Below are positions 1 through 12,600 of a DNA stretch of 64,000 nt, piece by piece (the first letter of the stretch is position 1; each line of letters starts with the position of its first letter). The DNA is from Ascidia mentula (lineage: Eukaryota > Chordata > Ascidiacea > Phlebobranchia > Ascidiidae). Both the position numbers and the translations under genes were made by a program. Location: positions 7,458,001 to 7,522,000 of the forward strand of contig OX387201.1 of assembly GCA_947561715.1 (NCBI GenBank), in the 5' to 3' direction. The notes under the pieces were generated by a model. That model saw only the letters and a program-made list of their open reading frames with translations. It made no database searches and was not told the DNA's origin.

Positions 1-234
1 TTGTAAATTCACAGGAATTCAATTTTAAATAAATCAATTCTTTCTACTTTGTTGCACAAAACAAACCAAGGTGTTTTCCCCAATGAATGAAAACTTAAAT
101 GAAATAAAAAACAGCTAACAGGGGATTAGAATGACATAAGCATGGACAAAACCAAGGGAAATTATCGAGTCAGTCGCCCATATTGTGCATGCAGTTGTGT
201 ATACATAGGCTACACATAAAATTATAAACATTAC

Positions 235-625
235 CTTCTTGTTTCTGCTTGATGTCCACTACTCAAAAGTTCTTCTAATTATTAAACTGCACCTGACGTC
301 ATAGAATGAACTAATTTTAGCTGATACATCTTTGCTTATACATTTGCCGCGAAATTTTACCTTTCTTCCGAGCTATTTTATCGCTTCCTGTAATACAGCT
401 TGCGTAAACACTATACTCCTTAATCGACATGAGTGATAATTTACTCTTGCCCAATTTCCGTTCGTAGTTTTTTACCCACGTCACTGGTCTAACTACCTTC
501 GCTTTTTTCGCCACACTTTGTGCGGGTGGGGATATGACGTTTCGAACTATCCGATATTGATTGGCCTGTCTTCCGCTTTTCCCGAAACCTGTAGAACTTT
601 TGGATTTTGCTGTTATGATGGCCAT
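235..625 (-). CDS. Unrecognised small basic protein, 5' exons only (partial)
   Basis: I do not recognise this gene. The ATG is at 623-625. The frame stays open to a stop at 317-319 (102 codons), but a better model uses a donor at 359-360 (exon 361-625, phase 1). It is joined to a small exon at 235-274, bounded by an AG acceptor and a GTAATG donor, which keeps the frame open and extends the gene beyond the left edge. The protein is rich in Lys, Arg and Ser, with no signal peptide, membrane span or recognisable domain; nuclear or ribosomal proteins often look like this, but that is only a guess. A short upstream ORF (ATG CCG CCA...) precedes the start. The gene begins only about 160 bases after the FMO stop codon on the same strand, which suggests a shared transcript. 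The coding call rests on the open frame and the splice signals. Confidence 0.42.
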
Positions 626-651
626 ATGTAACTGGATGGCGGCATTTATCG

Positions 652-689
652 GCTGTAATAAACGTTGATTGTAGTAGTGCGTGTTTATT
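652..689 (-). promoter_or_regulatory. FMO poly(A) signal followed closely by a splice acceptor (possible trans-splice junction)
   Basis: On the minus strand an AATAAA lies at 684-689, about 100 bases after the FMO stop. About 30 bases further on is a pyrimidine-containing acceptor ending TTACAG (AG at 653-654), and the next ATG follows at 625. A poly(A) signal immediately followed by a 3' splice site and a new start codon is the layout of spliced-leader operon junctions. Such operons are known in Ciona. Each motif is visible; their use is inferred. Confidence 0.4.
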
Positions 690-788
690 AGGAACTTATG
701 TTAGCAATTAAAAATACGAACTGTACGGTTAATATTGCACCAAACAAATCAAAATGGCACTAAAATCAACGTATTTATGCGACTTCTA

Positions 789-3119
789 TCATGGAGACTT
801 GTTATCACAGCGATAATATTGTCCCTGTTCTGAAAGTGCAAATTCCTCCTCTCGATATTGTACAAGGTTGAAGGTTCTTCTATGCTGGCAAAGGTCGTAC
901 AGTAGACGGATATTGTCAGGAATCCGTGTTACTCCGCTAAGATCGGCAAGTTCGTTGTTGTATTCCCACTGTTTGGGGCCCAGAAAATGCGCAGCTCTAC
1001 AAACATTTTGGAACGTGACTATGGCTTTGTAAATATTTGATTACTTTGCTTGCCGATGTAGTTTGGTACGTAATGTCAGCCCAAGGTCTCCTTTTCCATT
1101 TTGTACTAACCTGTTTGATAAGCCTTCCTTCAAACGATTTTTATAATCTTCTTGTTCCTCCGCCAGCATCAGCTTCTTGCTGGGTAGTTTAATGCCACCT
1201 TTTAAAACTTGTATAGCAAAGTTGATCTGTCAAAGCCAAAAAAACAATTTTCACTGTGTGTGTTCATTAGACAAATTACTGAATCACATACCTGGCAATG
1301 AAATTGGGGAAAAGGGCATATTTGCAAGCAAAGGCCAACAAATGATAGGTTGGGGTAACTGATATGAATCAAATGCTTGTAAAGTGGAGTTACACGATTG
1401 TCTTCAATGGATACAAATGGGTTGGATTTAAAAAAGGGAAAAGAATATTCATATCCAGTGCAATAAACAAATGCATCGCAGTGGGATTTTGTTCCATCAA
1501 CAAACGTCACTTCATTATCTCCAAACCTCAAGATGGTGGGTTTCTGCAGGACATCAGTTAATTAATTTTTTTAAGTGTTAATGTTAAGATGCATGCTTTA
1601 ATGCAACAGAGACCAAACACAACAAAACAGTTAACATACCTGCTCCAAATTATCTGGAAGTTTTGACAAAATTTTGGGGGTCCTGTGACTTAACTTTACA
1701 GACTTTGCCAACTGACTTATTTCAATTGATATGTCGACCCCGGATGATCTTGCCCCCAAAACAACAACATCCAGTCCAGTGAAATCTGCGGGTTTGCGAT
1801 ACTCATGACTGTGTAATACCTTTCCTTTAAATGCTTCCTTACCAGGAAAATCTGGTATGTGTGGTAAAAAGTAATGTCTGAAAAGGTTTTAACAAAAATG
1901 TACTTTCAATGCAGGTATTATTACTACACATTCTACATGTAAAAGCAGTAGAACTATAATTATAAATGAGCTGTGGAAGGTTCTACTGGTTCAACCTATC
2001 AAATCACTTTAGTGCAGCTACGTAATTGATTCAACAATCTATATGTATATATGTGTACTTGTGTGTGGTTGTATTCTTTCAAGATTAATATTGTTTTGAA
2101 AAGATCCTTGGTTCATAGAAAAATAACAATATTCTGCTTACCCATTGCAAACCATAATCCCATCAAACACTTCACTTGATGTTGTTTTGTTCACCAAGTC
2201 CAAGGAGGTTACATTGTATTTGGGAAAACCTTGCTCTGATGTATTGCCCTCATCCAGGAGTTTTACATCTTCAACAACTGTGTTGAACTAAGTGTATATA
2301 AAGAAGTCACAGTTTGTGCCCATACCGCCTGATGTATTTTGAACAGTTTGGAGTGTCAGATTTAAATTCAGGGTTTGGTTTGAAAGTGTGCTAAATTAGG
2401 ACAGTTTGATTAGGCCTAAACAATTTAAATTTAAAAATTACAAAACCCAATTGCAGCCATAACAAAGGTTTCGTTGTAACACAAACCTTTATGAGTTTTT
2501 GCAAGTCATAATTGGAAGTAAAATCTTCCAGATACTTTAGAACATCTGAATGACTCAAAAATGAAGGCAGGTCATCATTAAACTTATATCCAGGAAATGC
2601 CATCACTTGTTTAGGTAAGTTTGTCCTATGGCAAACTCTTGTTATATGATGCAGCTTTAACATAACACAAAACTTAACCACAAAGGCAACTGGCTAATAC
2701 CCTCACTATTTTTTGTAAAACACATGTATATTTTAACAAATATGGTTTCTAACCTCAAATTTTTATACATTGAAGAATGGATGGAAATTCCACGAGAATC
2801 TTTGTCAATTTCATCAGTGTAAAACCATGTACCTCCAACATGATCAGTGGCTTCATAGACAACTGTTTCAAAGATACTCTCTCTTGACAGTAAACGGGCA
2901 GCACATAGACCTAAAAACAGGCATTGGGTGTGTACACTAGACTCAGGGTGAAGTGATAGCTTATTTAGCTCCTAGCATTGGTGGGTACGCAGTAAGCAAG
3001 CTAGCTGTATGCAATTTCAGTATTACACTACAAACCCGTCGCCAATAGCTATAGTCTACATTTAAAACTTCACTTAAGCTACCTGCAGCGCCAGCACCAA
3101 TAACAGCAACCCGTTGCAT
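789..3119 (-). CDS. Flavin-containing monooxygenase, 8 exons, 430 aa
   Basis: A FAD- and NADPH-dependent monooxygenase that oxygenates soft nucleophiles (N or S atoms), normally ER-associated. Exons: 3083-3119, 2754-2910, 2487-2625, 2142-2287, 1640-1877, 1292-1543, 1111-1226, 789-996. All introns are GT-AG, the phases agree, and the stop is TGA at 789-791. Visible motifs: the FAD-binding GAGAAG near residues 8-13, the FMO signature FKGKVLHSHEY at about 176-186, the NADPH-binding GARSSG at about 201-206, and the CTGYEYSFPF segment in exon 6. The ATG at 3117-3119 has A at -3, and an in-frame stop lies shortly upstream. At 430 residues it is shorter than vertebrate FMOs (about 530) and ends without the usual hydrophobic C-terminal anchor, like yeast- or insect-type FMOs. 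It is divergent from the prolyl hydroxylase gene and possibly co-transcribed with the gene at 235-625. The FMO subtype cannot be assigned. Confidence 0.93.
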
Positions 3120-3724
3120 TTTACATGTGAGTACGGTAACTTCCAACTTCAACTAACATTCCGTTACCTCATTTGAAAGTACCTCTGTGAGTAAATAACA
3201 TCTGCAAATATGATGAATTTGCTTCAGAACCAGGTTATTATGGCTCTTTTGCACACTTATTTCACTAATAATATTGGTCAAACATTGGAATTTAAGCTAC
3301 AATAAATTTAGCAACAAATAAAAGGTGTAGTTACGAAAAATCTCGGCACAAAGGTATTGAAATTTTTTTTGAAGGTATAAAAAGTATCATTTCGGCATTT
3401 TGCCATCAAATTCAACATCACACTTAGGTGGTGGAAACAATTGCCACCTTCGCAGCATGCGGCAATTTTCTCACTTGATCGCTGTGTTAGCATATCGCGG
3501 CTGTAAAGAAGCCGGCCCGCTGTCTGGCTGGAACCAAAGCAAATCCTTTTTTGCAGAAGAAGGCACGAACTTTCTAGTACTAGGTTTCCGCTAATAAAGT
3601 TCGGGTACACGTTACCTTAGTGAAACAGTCACGTAGTCGTCTTGTTGAAATGGCGTGATCTGTAAGTAATCGACTTATGTGAAAACTAAGATTTGTTTTC
3701 TGAAGGTTTTAAGAACAACATAAC
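3120..3724. promoter_or_regulatory. Divergent intergenic region between FMO and P4HA
   Basis: About 605 bases separate the two ATGs, so both promoters and 5' UTRs must fit here. I see no convincing TATA box and no coding exon; the short open frames here carry no recognisable protein. Calling it a shared promoter is inferred from layout only. Confidence 0.4.
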
Positions 3725-6700
3725 ATGCATAGTCTACTGGTAAATTGTTTTGTTATCCTGGCGACCACAAGCTTCTGCAAGGCAGAGTGGTTTTCTTCTC
3801 TTGGTCAAATGGAAGATCTAGTTTATGATGAATTGGACCTTTTAAATTCGCTACAAGAATACATTAAAGCAGAAGAAAGCAAACTTGACAGAGTCCGAAA
3901 GTAAAACCAATTTTCAAGTGAAAAATCATTATGTTATTGCTATACAGGTTGTGTGTTTAACTATGAATGATATTTGTGACAGGTTGGCAGAAAATTTTCA
4001 AACAGCTTCGAAGCATGCCAGCAGCAACATTGATCGCTACCTTGGCCATCCTGTTAATCAATATAGACTAGTGCAAAGGCTTGTTTCAGAATGGACAGAA
4101 ATGGAAGATTTGGTGATGGAAGATGTGACTGATGGTTCGTGCAAAATGCCATGTTAAAAATGTATAAATAACATTAATCCTCTTATATATTTTTTTTAGT
4201 GTTTTTGACAAATTTGTCATTGAAGCGCTCTCACTTTCCCAATGAGGATGATGTAAAAGGATCAGCCCAGGCAATTATGAGACTGCAAGACACATATAAA
4301 TTAGATACTCATGATCTTGCTGAAGGCATAGTAAAAGGTGTCTTGCTTGATATATCCATGTGCTTCTTGTTTGCAAGATCACTAACTGTGTTACACCTAC
4401 AGGCTCAAGAGCAAGTCAAACCCTTACTGCTGTTGACTGTTTTAACATCGGCCGGACTGCATACCTAGCTAAAGATTATTACCACTGTGTTTTGTGGATG
4501 AATGAAGTTTTATTGAAAGATGACCTTCAATATGTATCAAAGTTTGATGTGCTTGATCATCTTGCTTATTGTGTTGCCCAGGTATGCTTTGAGGGATACT
4601 TGTGCCAGATTGAAAAAAATATCGGATTTATCCTCTGCACAGTTTTGCGAAAATTTACCGATAATCCGCCCATTATTAATTAGCTAATGCATTAACAGAC
4701 AAAAAAACGTTGTTATCGTCTGCACAATTAACGATTGCCGAAACAAAATCCGCCGGGCATAAAACAAACTTTTCAATCTGGTACTTGTGTATACATGTTG
4801 TAACAGTTTAAATTTATTGTTGCAGCAAGGAAATATACAAAGGGCATATGAAATTACTGCAGAAATGATGGAATTAGATCCATACCATGAGCGCATCCAA
4901 GGAAACCATGCATATTACAGGTTTGTATAGTTGCAGTAAGTTTGTTTGTGAAACCACCAAACTTTAACAACCTTGCAGAAGTCTACCAGACTAAGTGAAA
5001 TCTTTGGAATAACTGCAAGATTGTAATAATCTTGTCAAAGGCTTTTAGTTTTTGGGCAGTATGAGTATTAACAAAATGCTGCAATGTCTTTATAAAATGT
5101 CTTTAAGCAAGCTGGCATATTAAAGTAACCTAGTCATTGCAATTCAGTCTGGTTAGCTGTTCAAGCTTATGTATGTTCACCAGCTCTGTATTGGCGAGCC
5201 ACAGTTTGGCCAATGTCAGATATTAAAAAAAATCAAAATTTACTACAAAAAGTGCATGCAAACACATGAAATCAATTCAAACGTTTCTTTTGCAAAACAC
5301 TGAACTTTAGGTCTTATTAGGACTCTGCAATGGCTTTAAGAACATGGGTGCTGAAACTTCTATAACTTACGTACCCTACATATAGCATTTGTAACTACAT
5401 TCGGGGCTTTTCTATTCATAGGGTTTTAAGAACTTTAACACAGTTGTTATGTGTAGTATTTTTCATTGTGACATTTTTTGCAGAAACCAGTTAGGTGCTC
5501 GCAAAAAGGGAGACAATGGAGATGACCGACCTATCACATCCACATTACAAAAACCTAACTTTGGAAACCTACCAGAGCGTGAATTATATGAGAGACTTTG
5601 CAGAAAAGAAAAAAATGTTATGGTAATCACCTGCTTTTTTGTTTCTTTAGTTAACATGTTTGTACAATCCAGTTAGATAAATTACATTTTTTGAAAGCTG
5701 ACATATGCTTACACGATACATGGTTGCACATGTTGAGAAGTTTATTTAAATTGCAGAGTGCCAAAATGGAGAGAATGTTGAAATGCATGTATTGGACAAA
5801 TGGCAATCATCCCTTGCTTGTTTTGCAACCTGCAAAACTGGAGGAGTTATGGCCATCTCCTCATCTAGTTCGCTTTCATGATGTCCTTTCTGACAATGAA
5901 TTAATGCATATTAAATCTGTTGCCAAACCAAGGGTATGTAATATTTATGTATGACCCAAGCCACAATATCTGTAACAAAAATTACTTTTTCTGGCACATT
6001 GATATGTTATTGTACAGCATTAGAATTTATCAAAGTTTATTTGCTGCAACATGACATTCACAACAATGTTGCTCTCCCATGGTTTATGCAGTTAATAAAA
6101 ATAAGGGGCTTCACCTTCATGTGTTATGCTATTCTGTAGCAGCCTTAGTTAAGTTGACAACTTCTATATGTCGTATTTGTTGTTGTAGCTTTACAATTCG
6201 AAATTGTTTTAGCTAAACAGAGCAACTGTCCAGAATCCCCAGACTGGTGTACTAGAACATGCCCAGTACCGTGTCAGTAAAAGTGCATGGATCAAAGATT
6301 ATGAAGATGCAACTGTGGAACGTGTTAGCCAAAGAATATCAGCAATTACAGGATTGTCCATGGTGACTGCTGAAGAGCTGCAGGTGCTTAACATTACTAT
6401 AATAGAAAATAAATGGTTTTATAAAATGTTGTGGCGATACTAATGTATATACTGGTGTTGGAGATTTTAGAAACTTTTGTCAGACATATTTGTGACAAAA
6501 CTTTACTTCAGATTATGATAGTTTCTTTATTTTTTAGATTGCCAACTATGGTGTTGGAGGGCAGTATGAACCACATTTTGATTACTCCAGGGTAAGCCTC
6601 AACAGAAAGATTGTTATCCACTGAGTTTAACCTTAATGATGGCTTAAGGCTTAAATGATTATTAACTGTGTTTTACAGAGGAGTGATGTAGGCAAATTTG

Positions 6701-7684
6701 AAACCAGCATCGGAAACCGGATTGCAACCTTCCTCTTTTATGTATGTTTGGTTGTTACTTGGTAGTGTGCATTTTGTTATTTATATCTTATACAACATCA
6801 TGTAAAATATTTTGTGCCAATATTTTTTGGACCTGTTATTCACCTACTTGTATTGTAGCTTAGTGACATTGAACATGGAGGTAGCACTGTGTTTCTTCAC
6901 CCGAAAATTGCAGTACGGCCGATCAAAGGCAGTGCTGTGTTCTGGTACAACCTCTTTCCATCTGGCGAAGGGGACGACCGCACTCGACATGCCGCGTGTC
7001 CTGTGCTTACCGGTGTCAAATGGGGTGAGTTATCTTGTTGTTTTTTTTGTGTTATGTTGTTATATTAGAAAGAGACTTGTAAACAAGGTCATGTTACGAT
7101 CGCGCTAGCGTTTTTCGACAGGGAGACAGAAGTGGATGCGTTTCAAACGTAAGTGAAGTATTTTCTGTAGACTCAGCAGCAAGAAATTGTCTTTCGCAAG
7201 CTTAGACATTTGTGAGACAGGAGACTTTTGTTCACGCAAGTCAAAGCTTACAAAAGGGACAAGTGAAGCAAATGTAATCTCAAACTGCAAGATAGAAACA
7301 AAACAAAAATACTCAGCGGTTCATCGGAAGCCAGAGAATTGAAAATAATTTGTACTATTATGAGAAAAGTATGTTTTAGTAGAGTACTCATGTAGGTACC
7401 AAACAATTATGTCAACCAGAAGTAAAAAGAGAGCAACAAATAGGGTTTCAGCAAAAGCAAGGAAGGAAGTTTCGGAAAGCTCATAGCAGCAGGTAGATGA
7501 CCGATACAGTATTCACTGCTTTGAGTGTGTAGTAATTTTTTGTTTTAAATAAAAGTTTTCCTTTTTGCGCATTATAATGAGCTTAAGTGTTTTCATAGTT
7601 GCCAACAAGTGGATTCACGAACGAGATCAAGAACTCCGCCGAAAGTGTGGCAAACGAGTGACGTCGGATAATCGCATTTTTTAG
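3725..7684 (+). CDS. P4HA: Prolyl 4-hydroxylase alpha subunit, 12 exons, 531 aa
   Basis: The catalytic alpha subunit of collagen prolyl 4-hydroxylase. It hydroxylates proline in X-Pro-Gly repeats in the ER lumen using Fe(II), 2-oxoglutarate, O2 and ascorbate, normally as a tetramer with protein disulfide isomerase. Exons: 3725-3900, 3983-4134, 4200-4337, 4403-4581, 4826-4920, 5484-5622, 5757-5933, 6213-6383, 6538-6591, 6679-6741, 6859-7024, 7599-7684. Phases agree throughout (1,596 nt including the stop), and the length matches human P4HA1 (534). Visible: an N-terminal signal peptide, the P4HA N-terminal domain (EWFSSLGQMEDL... IKAEE), the peptide-substrate TPR region (exons 3-5), and the dioxygenase domain with Fe ligands H422 and D424 (PHFD) and H492, plus 2-oxoglutarate-binding K502 (RHAACPVLTGVKW). 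No key residue is missing. It cannot be assigned to a vertebrate P4HA1, 2 or 3 subtype. Confidence 0.95.
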
Positions 7685-7841
7685 CTGAATGCTTTTCTAC
7701 TTTTTTATACTCTCTTTCTGGCAGTATTTCAAGCAGCAAGACGTTATGAAATTTTAGCACACATATAACTGCGCAGTGCCCAAGTATTTCGCCTTCTATG
7801 CTTTTTTAACTGTACGTTTTTGCTTCGCCATTGCAGCATGA

Positions 7842-7847
7842 AATAAA
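7842..7847 (+). terminator. Poly(A) signal AATAAA of P4HA
   Basis: An AATAAA on the plus strand about 160 bases after the P4HA stop codon, and the first good signal downstream of it. Use is inferred from position. Confidence 0.5.
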
Positions 7848-7892
7848 ATAGCCCAAGGGTGATCAACTTTGCGGTTATGTTCTTTGGTTGGA

Positions 7893-8065
7893 GTTTTTCT
7901 TTCACACTGAACAGAAATAAAACCATTTGAATCAGCTATTTTGAAATGTCATTTCACAAAACAACCGTTGCTTCTATATTATATTTTGTGTGCACCTGTT
8001 GGGTCATAGATGCAGCAAAAACTTCAGACAAATCCGATTCGACCACACTGCTGCTAGATAGGCAC
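7893..8065 (-). pseudogene. Duplicated fragment of the mucin SEA-like exon with its intron
   Basis: This stretch closely matches 11005-11190 inside the mucin gene, in the same orientation. It carries the 3' part of mucin exon 4 (coding LSSSSVVESDLSEVF, still in frame), the exon-ending CAACAG|GTG donor, the following intron and the next acceptor. The rest of the intron has diverged or been deleted. No other mucin exon is visible nearby, so it is an isolated remnant of a segmental duplication, or of a lost paralogue, lying about 1.6 kb past the mucin stop codon and just beyond the P4HA poly(A) signal. Whether it is ever spliced into a transcript cannot be judged. Confidence 0.75.
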
Positions 8066-9641
8066 GCTTTGGTATGAGTTTCTCAACATTTTTTTGGACC
8101 ACCGACTGTTTTTATCCCAATAGAATTAAACACGACTTCAGGAAAATGTGAAATCAAACTAACAACATTTTTGACACAAATGATTATTTTTGAACAAAAC
8201 CCCAATCGAACAATATTTGGTGCCCACTCCCTCATCCAAAACTAACCTTTCTTAGCAAATTGATTAATAGACGTAAGTCATCTGGCCTTGTAAACATGAT
8301 CTTCTCTGACGCTAAACGGGTTTTTAATAGGCCAAAGCAAATCATGCTGCCCAAGTGCCCTGTACATTAATTGTGCAAATAAGTCGTATACGCCGACAGC
8401 CTTGTATATTTCGTCGAGCTACTAACCAACAAATTAGTATTATCGTGATTAATTTATTATACCCACTATAGAAAATCTCATGAATGTCCACAGAAATCAA
8501 ACTGTGAAAGTTGGTGTCGACCAGCAAATCTCTCTTAAGTCTTAAGTGTCAGCAACCATCATCGTCATTGTAACAAACAGTTACAGAGAAACACTGGACC
8601 AAATCGTTTCCCCTTTTTTGCACACTGGATTCGAACCCGGTTTACCATTAATCCCGATCAGAATTTCAACAGTATTATTTAAGATCGTTAACTGCCATTT
8701 TTTATTATTGAAGAATATGATAAAAGATAAAGTGAAAAAGGGCAGACAATAGTCGATTGTAATGTAGTCGCTATAGCGAGAAATCGGCACAGAAAGACGA
8801 ACTACGAAGGAAAATATGAAGTAGCTAATGACCACAGCATGCACTTTCCTCAACATATCTACTTAATTTGTTCTTTCGACAACCAATCTAGTAAAGCATA
8901 AAGTAAAATGCTGTTGGTGGCTTGATAGATAATATATAAATTTTATATTGTGCAAAAAGGAGTGCGCACAAATCAATCGTGAGCAAGCATCTGGACCGTG
9001 ATACCCTCCTCCGGCTACACTCCTAATAAACTACATGCACTAGTTGGCGCAAGAGATTGGACTGGAAAACATGATTGCAACTTCGACGCAGGCGCCGGGT
9101 TAAGGTACAGAGATAAATTATGGTTGGTATATTTAAGCAATATGGAAAAATATTTACTAAAACTTTACAATGCTTTTTGCAACTAATTGGGCTTTTGATC
9201 GAATTTGGGTGATATTTTCTGCAGTCAACTTTGGCAATAAGAGCGTCAGCATATAAATACTCGTTAACAAGATGGCAATAACAACATACAAATTGTACCA
9301 ACAACGCTTCAGTTAAATGTAAATGTGTAATTGTGCAGATGTTGCCAATTTCAACGGAAAGGTAGGAACTTATTGCGCACTATTTAGCGTTTTTAATGAT
9401 TGACTATCATTAAACACGGTGAAATAGCCTCTGAATCGTTGCAAGCTAATCCGCACTTACGAGTAAAGCAAACAGTTGGGTTTGTCGCGGCCTGTTAAAT
9501 GCCGAAAACTTCCGTTTTGCTTCTGGGACAACACCCTGTCCAACATTCCAACCGGTTATATGAGAAGGGCCAGTGACTGTGTATATTTGTAGGACCTTGA
9601 CACCATTGTCTGCCTTATGCACGAAATATTTCGATTGCCTT
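8066..9641. other. Intergenic stretch between the SEA fragment and the mucin stop
   Basis: No convincing gene. On the minus strand around 8625-8705 there is a perfect polymerase III B-box-like GGTTCGAATCC with only a weak A-box-like TGGC upstream, possibly a decayed tRNA-derived repeat. An ATTAAA on the minus strand at 9392-9397 is a candidate mucin poly(A) signal. Confidence 0.4.
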
Positions 9642-12600
9642 TTATACTTCTATTACACTGCTGCCTTTGTCTGAACCAGAACTGCGCCTGTGAGAATGTT
9701 GTATTTCGTCAGGTTGAGTATGTTGTGAAGTCCACAAGCGTTAGAATATTGTAATTACCTGCTAACTTCATTCATTTCGTGTTGTTCAAGGCTGTAGTGC
9801 GCAGCAGTACCACGGGGAGGTATTTCTGGGCTTTCATAGACATTCTGTGGTAAAACAACACCCATCAAATGTAAAATTGATGCTGAACATATACGCAACA
9901 CATCGTGAACTAAATGTGTTTAAACCGAATCTAAGTGGCGTTGTCACAAGTACATCCCGAAATTGCCAATGTACATTTTCAGACAGCGCTGTATTTTGTG
10001 AGAGCTTGTACTAAACAGAACTCGCTGAAATACCATCAGCTTTAACCGAAAAAAATACTTCCATGCACTAAAGTTGATGGCGGTAAAGTTTTCCAGCCGA
10101 ATTAATGTGGTGATTGCACAAACTCGCTGCTTGGAAAATTCTGTTTAACTACCTACGTTTCGACATAGGTTATTTCTTTATTGAATGCATGATGGTAAAA
10201 ATATATCCAACAAAATCTTTTTTTTACTCACATTCCAGAACGTTGCAAGTGGCTTGTTTCGCTCCACCGGATAGGTATCGTCCTTAAAAGGTAAAAATGT
10301 ACAATTTTACTTTTTTGAGTAATGTATGTCGTGTCTGCTTACTATCCACTTTCCATTGAGTGTTGCCGATTTTCGGTTCCTTTTTAAGAAATATATCGTT
10401 CCACAAACTATGATGATGAAACCAATGACAGATGCAAAAATGATAAACACGAACAGCCAGGCTAAAAAATCAACGACATGTAGTTGTTTTTTTAATGTAC
10501 TTGGCTGAGTTATTCAATGCTACCCAATGGTAGTTAAGTCAAATAAATCGTCAAGAAACCTACGGTTGTAGCAGTTGACTCCGTCGAAGCCGACAATGCA
10601 CGTGCATTGGCCCAAATTTCCGTTCGCTGTCGCGTCGCAGGAACCAAACGGTGCATTGCAGTCTCTGTTGCTCGCGCACGTAAACGCTGCAATTACTGCG
10701 TTATCAAGGCTTTTACGTGTCTATACACATATATCAATATATATACCTGCACAATACTGTGGCTCGTTAACAATTTCTGTGTATCCGATTGCGCAAGCGC
10801 ACGCGGTTGTGCCATTCAGTGTTTGGCAGTTGGTGCTCGTTTTGTCACAATAACCTTCCAATTCCAGACAGACAACATCACCAACACCTTATGCATAATA
10901 TTGAAAAGTAAGCACTACGTTTGATGGTTAAAATCGTGACTTACTGCCAGCATCCTGTACAGATTCGCTGACTAAAATTGCCACCCCTTGGATAATGCAC
11001 GTCTCATTACTGTCACACTGAACGAAAATAAAACCATTTGAATCAGCTATTTAGAAATGTCATTTCACAAAAACAAATTCTAATCCAGACAGGTCTTCTG
11101 TAAATATATTTTGTGTTCACCTGTTGGGCCATAGATGCAGTAAAAACCTCAGACAAATCCGATTCGACCACGCTGCTGCTAGATAGGTATGTCAGAATAT
11201 AATCCCATACTGTTGAATCCACTTCATTTGAAACAGTGACTTGTGCGTAACCGTTGATAACGCTGTATATCTCACCAAGCTAAAGAACAAATGGCTTTAA
11301 AGGTTTCCCATCTAAGCTTTAGCTTTTCATACGCTTACAATTTTTTTTATATCTTGAGAAGTATCGCGTTTTTTTCGCCTTATAGAAGTAACATGCAGAC
11401 GTCCTCCAAATTGTTTTCCTGTAAGTACATTTCTTTGTTATTCTCCTATTCTGGTTTCGACACACATTGGTTCCTCAAGTTGTAATGTTAGCTTACCTCC
11501 GTCGCACGCTCCCTGTTGCTCGAACGAATTGGGGTTACACCTACATACATAACCACTACCCATTTGTTGGCACCAGCGATCGCTAGGACACACACTATCT
11601 CTACACTGGCCGACGCCTGTTTAAAATTGACGTAAGTTACTAATTATGAAATACTGAAGCATATTTAAAGCTAAACGACAAATTAATGCAAACATACCTG
11701 TAGTAGTTTCGTATCTCATTGATGTAGTTGTTTCCATTCTGGTCACTAATTGCGTACTGTCTGTTTCCTGGCTTGTGGACATTGCTTCGGTTGTTTGCAA
11801 TTCCTGTGTCGTGGTCATTGCTTCTGTTGTTTGTAATTTGTGGGATGAGGTCATTGCTTCTGGAGTTTGTAATCCCTGTGTCGTAGTCATTGCTTCGGTT
11901 GTTTGCAATTCCTGTGTCGTTGTCATTACTTCTGTTGTTTGTAATTCCTGTGTCGTTGTCATTACTTCTGTTGTTTGTAATTCCTGGGATGTGGTCATTG
12001 CTTCTGGAGTTTGTAATCCCTGTGTCGTAGTCATTGCTTCGGTTGTTTGCAATTCCTGTGTCGTTGTCATTACTTCTGTTGTTTGTAATTCCTGGGATGT
12101 GGTCTTTGCTTCTGTTGTTTGTAATTCCTGTGTGGTGGTCATTACTTCTGTTGTTTGTAATTCCTGGGATGTTGTCATTGCTTCTGTTGTTTGTAATTCC
12201 TGGGATGTTGTCATTGCTTCTGTTGTTTGTAATTCCTGTGTCGTGGCCATTGCTTCGATTGTTTGCAATTCCTGTGTCATGGTAATTGCTTCTGTTGTTT
12301 GTAATTGCTGTGTCGTGATCATTACTTCTGTTGTTTGTAATTCCTGGGATGTGGTCATTGCTTCTGTTGTTTGTAATTCCTGTGTCGTGGTCATTGCTTC
12401 TGTTGATTGCAATTCTTGTGTCGTGGTCATTGCTTCTGTTGTTTGTAATTCCTGTGTCGTGGTCATTGCTTCTGTTGATTGGTTTTCTTGTGCCGTGGTC
12501 TTTGCTTCTGTTGTTTGTAATTCCTGTGTAGTGGTTAATGCTTCTGTTGTTTGCAATTCCTGGGATGTGGTCATTGCTTCTGTTGTTTGTAATTCCTGTG

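Noticed and set aside
8620..8710. A functional tRNA gene on the minus strand
   Set aside because: Only the B-box is good. The T stem has mismatches and no acceptor stem or anticodon arm forms.
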